From: Boswellia sacra
Taxonomy: Eukaryota; Streptophyta; Magnoliopsida; Sapindales; Burseraceae
DNA length: 64,000 bases
Assembly (NCBI GenBank): GCA_013180625.2
Contig: SNVD02009094.1
Coordinates: forward strand, 248,001 to 312,000
Reading direction: 5' to 3'
Position numbers and translations under genes: made by a program. Below are positions 1-10,155 of the stretch, piece after piece (positions within the stretch are counted from its first letter, which is position 1; the number at the start of each line of letters is the position of its first letter). The notes beneath the pieces are model-generated. The model did no database searches, was not told the DNA's origin, and worked only from the letters and a program-made list of their open reading frames with translations.

Positions 1-511
1 TAGGGATGCCAAGAAAGGAAAAATTTTCACTTAATACCTTTTAACCTGTTATTTCTGTCTAGTAGCTACTTTTCACCTTTGATAATTTTCTTATCCTTTC
101 TTTTAAGCATAGTTTTAACAACAATAACATATAGAAAACATGACATGTTAATAAAATAAATTTTATAAGCCAATAACATTATGTTTTTTTTTTTTCACTC
201 TTTATTCATTTACCTTCATTTATTTATTTATTTTTATTATTATTATTATTTCCATTTGGAGCTTCCCTGGCATACTTATCACTTATCATGTACCTAGCTA
301 TTTAGTTCAACATATGTATGCTTCTTCATGTTAATAGACATGTACATGCTCACAAAATTTGTAAATAAGAAAAAAAAAAAAAAGAAAAGAATATGAAACT
401 TTGGAAGGAAGAAACACTATCGGCAAGCCATGCAAATATAGTGCATATAAATGAACGTAGGTATTTATGTAAAGATTCAAGAAAAACTACAGGTTCATGA
501 TTTAAATTTAC

Positions 512-775
512 CTGACTTGTGGCAGCAGTATAAATCTTTTCCTCAAACCTGCCAGCAATTTTCTTGAGTTCATTTAAACCCTCTTGGCCGGAAAAAGGAA
601 GATGCCTCTTTAACGTGTCCATTCTATTCAAAAAAATACATTAAGTGAATTACTAACTGAGCAAGTTCTACCAAAAGAACCTTAATTAGTAAAGCATAAT
701 AAAATTGTAACACTAGAGTCATGAATCAATTTTGATGAACATGCCAAGCATAAACTAACCATAAATTTCCATAGG

Positions 776-825
<50 letters not shown>

Positions 826-1682
826 CAGCAGCTTGTAACTGTTTACACTTTCATATTTTAAAGAAGGCACTTGTCTACCGATGCTTGAAAGAATGATATT
901 AGCAATGATTTCAGCGAGCATTTGTCATCATATGAGACTTCATAATTCCAAAAAATAACTCCGTGCAAGAAGATAATTATGTATCAGAATCTGGTTTATG
1001 ATGCGCCATTTAAATAATGACTTAAATTTAATTTTGGCTGATGACCAATTCTAATATTATCTTCAATTCTTATGTTACTCTTTCGCTAAAGCCACCCCTT
1101 ATTTCCATCTTAACACAATACAAGTAAAAAGTAAGTACAGGAAACAACTATGCAGGCGACCTCTTTTGTTCTTAATGCATGGTTTTGCTTGAACAGCTCA
1201 GTTCTCATTGGTACTCCAAAGCCCATACACCAGTCCAAACTACAACAATTTAAACAAGGATGTCTCTTCATATAGTAACATATTTTATTTGAAATGATCA
1301 AAGGTAGTCAAATAAAACAAAGTGATAATGCATGAAATCTGCCCTATCAGGCGAACTTCAACTCAGGCTTTATATTTTTAATCAACAAAACCTACCCCCA
1401 TCTGCTAGTAACTAACCTCTAACTTTTATTCATTTATTTATTTCTTCTTCCTTTGTTCATTTTAAGAACTTCAGTTATCATTAACATTACCACAAATGCT
1501 TATAAAAAATAAAACTTCTCTAAGAAAAATTGCAAGATTTAAAACAGAATATGATAAGGAGATTCTTACATCTTGTTGACAATTCTTTGTCGCGAATCAG
1601 GCTGCAACTGGGTTCTCCAATCACCAGTGTCCATGACAGGTTCTCCACCTTGAGGAGTAGACCTCCAATTATTGGTATCCAT
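512..1682 (-). CDS. MED15A-like: MED15a-like gene A, exons 1-2 (3' part outside window)
   Basis: Mediator tail subunit 15a. In this family the N-terminal KIX domain is a small helical bundle that docks transcription activators to Mediator in the nucleus. Exon 1 is 1682-1570 (ATG, 37 codons plus 2 bases, donor AT|GTAAGA). Exon 2 is 623-512 (acceptor TAG|AATGGAC, donor CAG|GTAAAT). Exon 1 reads MDTNNWRSTPQGGEP, then MDTGDWRTQLQPDSRQRI; exon 2 has DTLKRHLPFSGQEG and RFEEKIYTAATSQ, the typical start of plant MED15a and helices 1-2 of KIX. Introns keep phase. By comparison with gene B, exon 3 lies roughly 170 bp beyond the left edge. Nothing seen here is broken, so A is the best candidate for the full-length parent gene, but its body is not visible. 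Confidence 0.88.
782..817 (+). repeat. TG microsatellite in intron 1 of gene A
   Basis: About 17 uninterrupted TG units. The same place in unit B (12283-12294) has only about six, so the tract changed length after the duplication. It explains a spurious short minus-strand reading frame rich in His and Thr. Confidence 0.97.
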
Positions 1683-3111
1683 TGAATTCTAACTTCAATG
1701 AAAAAATAAGTGAAAAAAAAAAAGAAGTTCAAAATCCCTGCAACAAAATCAAATGTCATTACAAAATAAACCAGTAAAGAGGGGGGAAAGCAAAGGATTT
1801 TCCATTAAGGTGACAAAGATGAGTCAAATTACATTGAATAAAATTCTCTACATAACAGCAAATAACTTCTAAATATTCCCAAATACATAATCTATGCACA
1901 CTGAAAAAACAAATTACATATAACAATAGTACCACAACCATTCAGTACAAAAACTAAATTATGAACAACTAAACCAAGCACACCCTCATAATGCAATTTG
2001 CGCTCAATGCCCAGCCAAGCCCCCGCCAAAAAGATAAACAAAGAGACCTAACCTCCCCAATCATCATCTATCAATGTGGGTAAGTGGGGCCATGGATCAG
2101 CTTTGCCAAATCATTCACAATATCAAACTAGAAAAGAAAGAAAAATAAAAGTACCACACATATCTGGCTTATTCTTCCCAGTTAATGATATCCCAAGGTT
2201 TTCTAGAAAAAATTGCCGTGAGTAATCAACGTCTGGCAAACATGCAAAGTCTAACATTTCTCCTTTCCCTCTCTTTGACACCACATACATCAAACCGCAT
2301 TAAAAACACCTGAAATCTCCTTATGTTGATAAATATACTTCATGTAATCTGCTGAGCTTAGTGGCATTTCAGCCAAAAGAACTGAAGCACTAAACCCTTT
2401 ACTGGATTCAAATCATAGCATTAGTTTGTTCAACCAGCACGCTAGAATCCAAGCAATTATCATAATATCACTTTTACTCAAAAATAACAATTCTCATAGC
2501 ATGTAAAACTGAAAAAAGTCATTGACTTACTAAAGGCCCCAGAAAAATTCCATAATTATACATTATTCCTGCGCAAACTTATCTGGGTTGCTTTTCTTTT
2601 GGGCAAACTAATATTCCATAAACTTATTTAAAATAAAGAGGCTGCAAAAACCAAAAAAAAAAAAAAAAAGACATGTGTTCTATTTCTTTTACCGGAAACT
2701 TACTTTTTTTTTTCTGAGAGAAAAAAGGAAGTTCGAGCTTTCGCAACTCAGAAACAAGAGAATCGTCAACACCCAGATGGATATCTAGATACCCAGGTAT
2801 AAAAAAATTCTAAAAAAATTAATCAATTAACGAAAAAAAATAAGAATTTTGAGACAAAACTCGAGCAATCTCAAACCCGATTCATTCGTCAATGGAAAAA
2901 AAAAATTATCAAAACATGAAAATAAAAACAACCCTTTTTGCTTGTTTTTTCTTTTTCCATTAAAAAAAAAAGATAAAAAAACCTGTATTGAGCTTAAACT
3001 GGACTAGCAATTCATATCCTAAAAAATTAAAATTTTCTCTTCAATGATCGGAGTATGAAAAAATTCCGTGAATGAAACCCAAAAAAAGGGAGATTGAAAG
3101 AGAGGGAGCAC

Positions 3112-3260
3112 CTGGGACAAGTTGGGTGGCGGTATTTTTCTTCGATTTTCTCTAAAGAGAGAAAATTTGAAGAAGAAAAAGAGAGAAGAAGAGAGCGTCC
3201 GTCAGGTGTTGGACCAAAGTGAAGAAAAATATTTTGAAGAAAAATATTTTGCTTTCTGGA
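3112..3260 (-). promoter_or_regulatory. 5' leader exon / promoter-proximal region of gene A
   Basis: On the minus strand a CT-rich leader (TCTTCTCTCTTTTTCTTC type) ends in CCCAG|GTGCTCC, a good splice donor at 3112. The matching acceptor would be TTGCAG (near 1738) or TTAG just before the ATG at 1682, so the 5' UTR carries a long intron, as is common for plant housekeeping genes. The exact transcription start cannot be seen. The same leader stands at 14570-14697 in unit B. Confidence 0.5.
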
Positions 3261-3902
3261 TTGATATTCTCGTTTATAAAGCATCTGTCGTGCCATACAT
3301 GTCCTTCTTGGTAACTTTAGTTTTACATCCAAACGGCCCTATCTTGTTTTAAAATTTTAATTAATCCCATTCAACGGAGCTTTGTTTTTAGATTTTAATT
3401 AAATAACACAAAAACCCTCTCTAGTTTTAAAATTTTCATTAACCGCCATCGCTCGAAGTCCCCATCCGCAGTCAACTTGCTTGTGTTGTTTTAGTAATTT
3501 TGCTTTTGTATCACGCAAACCCTCTCTAATTTTAAAATTTTTCTAACCCATCCTACGGCTTAAAATCTCCATGGGAATCAACTTCTATTAAACAAAAATG
3601 ACAAGAAATAACCAAAATTGTGGAGCCGTTTTAAAAATTGTAGGTTTTTTTTAATTATTATCTAATGAAAGTGGAAGGAAAAAAAGCTTAAAATTGCTTT
3701 TAATAATAAGAAATAACAAAAACTTAGCCCTTTAGCCCTTTAGAAAAAAAAGTTTACTATTTTTTCAATAGTCTTCTGAAATTGGTTATGTTTGTACTTA
3801 TCTCTTTATTAAAAGAACATGAGAGATCAAAAACGGTAATAAAATGTTTTAGGATTCAATAGAATATGCTTATTGCAAGGGAGGTTTATGAAACATGCAA
3901 AC

Positions 3903-4084
3903 CAAGGGCGGATCTAGACATCACAGTTTGGAGTAGCCAGGCGGAAAAATAAAAAAAAAAAGGGGGACCATTAATGATAAAATATAAATTTTAGACCAAG
4001 AAAAATTAATATAAAACTTAGGATTTTTTTTAATAATTTTGTGGGGGCTATGGCCACCTTGGCCACTGTATAAATCGGTCCTTG
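3903..4084. mobile_element. Short non-autonomous hAT-like element, unit A copy
   Basis: A 182 bp element flanked by the 8 bp target duplication ATGCAAAC (3895-3902 and 4085-4092). Ends are CAAGGGCGGATCTAG and, reading inward from the right, CAAGGACCGATTTA, a poor inverted repeat of the CAGGGGCGGA type common in plant hAT-derived short elements. No coding capacity. The same element sits at 19553-19731, so it was present before the A/B duplication. Confidence 0.75.
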
Positions 4085-5252
4085 ATGCAAACCAAGAGTC
4101 AATAAAAGAGTTGGTGGTAAATAACAAAGGAGCATATAATGTTTATATAAATAACTCTTTAAAGGCTAATATTATTGACTACCCTGAGCTTAACTTAATA
4201 TCATTGTGAAAGAGACTTCTATGTTATAAAAATTAAAGAAGTTTCTTTCTTGTGATTTTTGTTTTCATCCAAACAAACTCGCTCTAATTTTAAAATTTTT
4301 ACTAACCTCCCTACCGTTTGTAATCTCCCGCGTCAGTCAACTTCTATTAAAAGAAAAAAAATAAAAGAGTAAAATAAGCTTAAAAAATGTACAAGAATAC
4401 ATTAATAATAAGGGAGGTTTGTAATATATTCAAGACTATAAGTCACTTTAAGAACATGTCTGAAACATCAGAGGACGTTGTGTAATTCTTAAACTTTGAC
4501 GACGTTCCTTGGAATTTTTTTTCTTTTACAATAAACCCTCTCAAATTTTTAATCTTCACTGGCCCCCCTACTATTGAATTCTTCATTGCTAGTCAACTTC
4601 TTTTGAATTTTTTAATAAAAGCAACGATGAAGGAATAAAATGGTAATAAAACTTTAATAATTTAAAAGAATCTACCTACCGTAGGAGAGGATAATGAATA
4701 TATTGATTTAAAGATTATTTATATTAATTTTAAAAATATTATGAAGTTATTTAATACTAAAATTTCATAAAATTTTTCAACTTAAATTCATCCCCTGTTC
4801 TTTTGAGTCAAGTGGTTCACCTCAAGTAGGTAAAATTTTGAGGAGGTCCAATATTTACAAATGTTACACAATAAATGTGGAGGTATCTTTAATTTTAAAT
4901 AAAATATATATAGTGGATTTTTAAAACAAAATTTCTAAAATAAGTTTTTGTTGAATTTCGAAATATATGAACTAGTTTTTCTTTACTCTAGAGCTACATT
5001 TAGTTTTCTTATTAGTACAAGTTTTAGTAAAAGTTTGTTGATTATTTAGGGATCAAATATAGCTTAAAATATATATATTATTTGCCGATTGAAATAAGAT
5101 TATATCTTTTACAAGATAATACAAAGTGAAATTGGATATTTTAATACGTAATTGAAAAAAAAAAACACTTCCCACAAAGTTTAAAAATAAAAAAATAGCT
5201 TTTCAAAACCAAAAAAATGAATTAAAAAGCTGTTCTCGTATTTACTTATAGG

Positions 5253-5391
5253 CAGGGGTGGAGCCGCCTAGTCCTTTCCAAAAAGGAAGATTTGTAAATA
5301 ATATACAAAACAAAAAGGTTTGCTTTCAATAGTCCGTATATTCATATTTTTGCCAGTTTGCCCCCTGTGAAATCTCAGCTCGGCCCCTACT
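5253..5391. mobile_element. Probable short hAT-like element, unit A
   Basis: About 140 bp with CAGGGGTGGAGCCGCC at the left and GGCCCCTA at the right (inward TAGGGGCCGAGC), again the CAGGGGYGGAGCC type end. Flanks share CTTATA but a clean 8 bp duplication is not evident. An orthologous copy is at about 20857-20994, so it predates the duplication. Confidence 0.5.
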
Positions 5392-7037
5392 TATAAGTCA
5401 AAATTTTAAACCTACTCCATTATTCACGACAATTCAAAATTTTATAAGTCAAACTCGCTTTTACTACGTAGAATGTAACATTTTCTAATAGAATAACTTT
5501 TGTAATCAATTCAAATTCATTGTATGCGAGTGTATCACATCAAAAGTAGAATTTTTTTCTCTTGTTTGGTTGGTGTGGATGACAGTTGCATCTCTTTACA
5601 ACACAATTCTTTTGACTATCTTGTACTTCATCTTTAAATTTGAGTGCAAAAGGGTTCGTCCCTATATGAACAAGCAATAACCATTTTACTAATTGAAAAT
5701 ATGTGTCTCTAGGGTCAAAACTCAAAAGACCATAAAATGAAAAGTAAGTCAAATAAATTCCTGTTGGGTTAAATTGAGAGTTTGTAGTTGAAGTGGTGTT
5801 GTCAAGGTGGGGATAAAAACAATGATTAAAATAACAAACACAAATGAGATTGGAAGGTAAACGAGTAAAAATGGTGACTTATGGAAGTTAAAGTTGGTGA
5901 CAGAACTACTGATTAGGGCTCCAATCGGTCGTAATAGATGCCCAACTTGTGTCTTATGCTTTTAAAGCTACAAGTTTCAGCTTACTTTTCAAAGCACTTA
6001 TTACAAATATCATCCCATTTATTCTAAAAACAACTTTTTTTTTTCTTTTTTGATTATGGTAATGGCATATAGCTATTTACCGTGCACACCCTTTTCAAAT
6101 ATTGGGATTACATTAAGTCAAATTTAGGACGAATCGTGTTAGACTCCAAAAAAGAATTTTTTTTTGTTCTTGATCTACTTCGAATATTCTTTTGTTATTC
6201 TAGAATTGTCTAATTAATATTGAGTACATAAGTGTTTATCCAATTAATAATTTTGTTAGTTTATATACATAAAGTTTTATTTAAAGTGAGCTTGAGAATG
6301 AGTTTATATTTAAAAAGAATTTGCCCAAATCCAAATCTTCAAAAAAATTGAGATCTAGACCATCCTCGGAATCATATATTTATTACTTTAAACTTGTCCA
6401 ACTGAGATATGATAAGCTTGGAATAAAGATCAATTTGCATGCTATCCCAATATGATACGTATTTATATTAAAAATTGTAATAGTTTAAAGGTGGAAATTA
6501 TAATTACTTGCAAAAATACTATTAACATGCGAAAATTCAATACCAATTGTTTTCTATAGTTTTCTCAAAATTATTTAAAATCACTTGAAAACACTTTAGG
6601 AAAAGCTTCATTAGTGCTTTCTTTCCTAAAAGCAATCTAACCACTTTCTAAAAAGCTTTATAAAAGAATACTTATCAAAATCGAAAGCAATCAGATACTT
6701 TGCTATCCTCAAAAATATATTTGTCCTATTAATGCCTACCATTAATTTGCAATTTATATATATTGAGAGAAATTATGTGAAAATATATATGATATCAAGA
6801 TCGGTAATATTTGAAAAACAAATCACATATACAAACAGATATCATATTTTCCATGATTCGATATCAATTACCTACATCCACAGATGAGGAGATAATTTCA
6901 GTAGATAATAACCTTATAAAAGTACAAGGGATAACACATAAAACCTAATATTCGATTCGATACATGTTACAATAGAGTCTTGAAACTATTATTTGTTTTA
7001 CTTGCTCAATCCAGTGTCATTTAACCATCTCTTCTAT

Positions 7038-7793
7038 CGGTGGCAGACCCAGGAATTTATGAGAGAAGGGGCACCTTAAATATTTTAACATTTATAATTT
7101 ATTTGATAAAACTTAATGTAAGAGAATTTATTAAAAAAATAATAAAGGTATATAAATATAAGAGGACATTAGAATTATAACGGTTCAAAATTATAATTTA
7201 TAAATAGTGTTAATTTTCTTTGAACTTAATACCAACAAAAAGGTAGATTTTCTTTCAAAATTTCTCTTTGTAATTGTTAGAAGAAGATTATTTTGTAATA
7301 TATTATGTTTTGTTCAAAAAGACTATAACTAAATGAAATAAAATAAAAATCTCTCACACATAATTTTTAATGATATTTAATTTTATTAAGAATTATAAAA
7401 AAGATATAGTTATTATCGTTCATCAAGATTTATAAATTTATACTGCTCTAGTAACAATTGATTAATTTTTTAAGACTATAAAAGAAAACATAAAGAGAAA
7501 TATATAATTTGTGTCAAACTAAATAAATAAGAATTAAAAAATCTAAAATTCTTAAATGAATAAAATAGTAAAAATTAATTAAATTATTAAATAAACTTAT
7601 ATTGTTGTTGAATGAAAGTCTTTGATATTTGAAAAGCTGAGAAAATAAAAAGATAACGTAAAACTTAAAATTAATTGAATTTTTAGGAAAAACAGTATAA
7701 AAATGACTATATAAAATAAGGGGACTATGACAAAATTTTCAACTTTCATAACGGGCCCAAGACCCCTTGGGTCCCTATGTAGTTCCGCCATTG
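7038..7793. mobile_element. Non-autonomous hAT-type element found only in unit A
   Basis: A 756 bp AT-rich insertion flanked by the 8 bp duplication TCTTCTAT (7030-7037, 7794-7801). Left end CGGTGGCAGACCCAGG; right end, reading inward, CAATGGCGGAACTACAT; an imperfect inverted repeat of hAT type. Unit B has the uninterrupted site TCTTTTAT at 22551-22558, so the insertion came after the duplication. The interior has no open frame of note and no transposase similarity that I can see. Confidence 0.85.
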
Positions 7794-8648
7794 TCTTCTA
7801 TGTCTCTTTCGATGAAACCATTCCTTGTTTCGCTTGCTCAACCCAGTATGGTTTAACAATCTCTTCTATGTCTTTTTCCACACCCCGCAAGAGTGTTTAC
7901 CTTGATTAACCCTTTATGTCTTGTCCCTCTTTTATATCTAGAATTGATTCTCAAATCCTATTTATAGGTCTATATAGAGATATTCCATTCTTAATAGAAG
8001 TATGAATCATATTTATAATTTAACAACTCTAATATCCTAATCCTTATACTTTTTCATGTTACTTAATTTAATCAAGTCGAATATGGAAACCGACTACAAA
8101 TCCCAACATATATCATCTAATAATTGTATCTATTTGCAACCTTGACACACTTTCAAATGTCAAAATCTGTAGCGAGACTATAATCTGCATCTCAGGACCA
8201 TCAACATAGTCTTTACTATTTCCAGGTGAAATCAACTCTTCTGACTTTTATTTTTGAGGAAAGGAATATTTTCAAGCCATTGGAGGTCTCCTTGCAGTCA
8301 AGAAAAACGCTTTCTAGGCGTATTTGTATTTACAACATTTATAAAACTCTTTAGTTTGAAAATGGAAAAAATCATGTAGCCAATGTACAAATTCAAGGAA
8401 GAAAAAATTATTATTTTCTCGTTCTCTCTCATATTCTTTCTACTTTTTTCTTTTTTAGTGCATTCGAATTAATCTTTATCTTTCTTTTTTTTATGAAAGA
8501 TATATAACATTAATTTCATTTGGAAACATAGATTATCGAAACAAAAATTTAAATTCGTAACCAAACGAGTTTCAAGTAAATGCTCAAAATTAACATTTTA
8601 GTATAACAAGTTGCAAGAGAACATAGAAATTAGGATTATCTAAAACTG

Positions 8649-8929
8649 CTGCGATTGAGTAACAATTTTCTGGTACATTTTATTTAATTCAAGTAAATAC
8701 ATTTCATTTCATTTCATTTAGGCAACTAAAATCAAACTAGGTTAAATATGCTGTCTCTTTATGTGTGTGATTAAAATTCTCTAATTATGAATATCGATAG
8801 TCAATATGTTCTTCCGCGTAATTATTTCTTATATAAACTTCATCCAAGGGACATGGCGATTACTTTTTGATAGACTTCTTATTGCCAATCATCCCCATCT
8901 GTAAGATTGATATGTCTGGCTTGTGGAAT
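8649..8929 (-). pseudogene. Relic MED15a exons 4 and 5 in unit A
   Basis: On the minus strand, 8929-8864 reads like MED15a-like exon 4: STSQT, then after a frameshift GDDWQ-stop-EVYQK (compare GGDWQEEIYQK in gene C). About 140 bases on, 8712-8649 reads MYLLELNKMYQKIV, matching exon 5 (compare IYLLELIEMN in gene C). Order and spacing follow the gene, but stops and shifts are present and no other exons are recognisable nearby. This is the remnant of an older array member. Confidence 0.72.
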
Positions 8930-10093
8930 CCAGAGATGCTGAAATTGCAAAAAGTCGTTCAAACGTAAGTTAAGTGGAATAATGATGTATCCTAATATCC
9001 TCCGTGTAAGAGTAATTCTATATATTATATATCTAAAATTTACATCTCAAATAATGTGGATTGATTTTAAATGGTCGGCATGCGGTAGTTTTCACGTACG
9101 TTTAATCAAATCGAAAGAGAGAAAAAGATGAAATTTGAAGAAAATGAAGATGAGGGAAGACCTAAGTTAATTAAATATTGGTTTTTGGATGTAACTGAGA
9201 GATTCTTAGAATCTTAGATCATATTAGTCGCTTTGAATTGGAAGTTCAACTCAAAAAGTCAAGTGGGTTACAATTATTGAAGGAGCAACGTGTACTCTGA
9301 CGAAGAAAAAGGACAAATTAAAGAGAAGAAAAGAGAGCCATAATATCCATATTATATATCCATGCATGAGCATGAGTATGATTGGATTTATAGTAATTAA
9401 GAAAGGAGTGGGCAGATAATATTACTTGTCCAAAAAGACTTGGAAGCATGGGACATCTAGACGAAAGGTGAAAGCTTTTTTAGAATAATTAACATTACTG
9501 TACAGAGTTGTATTGTGTCACTCATAAAAGGAAATAGACAACATTACGTGAGAGAACAACAATAGAGCCGGAATGATAGTAATGAGACAAAACAAATTGA
9601 GATAAAAGGAGACTGCAATTTACAAAGCAATAAGACAAATGGAGTGGGGAGGATATTAATGAATAAAGCTATATTACATTTAGTTTCTCAAGCTTATTTA
9701 GAAGGTTGGTATATACAAGTTATAACACTTTAAGATATTGACCGCTTTTGATACACAATCTGTCATGATTTTGTTCTTAAGTTCTGTAATCCAAAAAGTC
9801 TCAAACAGCTTAAGAAACCCTTTCAAGATATTTATCCTTTTTTTTGGTATCATTCCCAATCTTATGTCACAAGTTCTGATACAAAAGCTATATTTTCATT
9901 GCATTAATTGCCACCCTAATAGCCAATGGAAATAGTCCTTTTATTACAATTCGGCCCTCCGAATAGTTAGGCACTGAAGTTCTTGTATTGCTCTACTCAA
10001 ATCAGTTCACTACTTCTTTGCTTTAGTTCTTCAAACAATTACTATTCTTGATCAAATATCAACCAGTGCAACCAAGCTCTCATGTTCTCATGC

Positions 10094-10155
10094 CTCTGGG
10101 AAGTGGCAAAAAGATTGGAGGACACTGCTTGACCCATTGAATTCCCAACCGTGTT
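10094..10155 (-). pseudogene. Untranslated remainder of gene B exon 4 up to the duplication break
   Basis: After the TAG the same frame continues NTVGNSMGQAVSSNLFATSQR, clearly MED15a, and then changes at about 10093 into intergenic sequence of unit A. This is where the gene was physically cut by the tandem duplication. Confidence 0.8.

Larger units (their letters stand above)
1..10093. repeat. Tandem duplication unit A (left end outside window)
   Basis: This block aligns base for base, with small indels, to 11523-24903. Position 1 matches about 11523, and the match ends at the shared string CATGTTCTCATGC (10081-10093 and 24891-24903), after which the two differ. The unit holds MED15a-like gene A exons 1-2, its leader, and about 7 kb of upstream DNA. 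It differs from B by a 756 bp hAT-type insertion (7038-7793), a longer TG microsatellite, about 110 bp of extra intron 1 sequence (near 890-1025), and absence of the MULE found in B. About 1.4 kb of the unit should lie left of position 1. Confidence 0.93.
3261..10093. other. Upstream intergenic DNA of unit A
   Basis: Apart from the small elements and relic exons listed separately, this is AT-rich non-coding DNA shared with 18892-24903. A segment near 6570-6740 also resembles 26590-26760 downstream of gene C, which suggests an older shared duplication. A stretch at 9738-9935 can be read on the plus strand as a short frame with a counterpart near 24541-24700, but I recognise no protein in it. 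No other gene seen. Confidence 0.6.

Noticed and set aside
3122..3352. Plus-strand 76-residue frame starting at 3122
   Set aside because: It is antisense to the CT-rich leader of gene A and crosses into intergenic DNA. Lys/Glu richness comes from the GAAGAA repeat.
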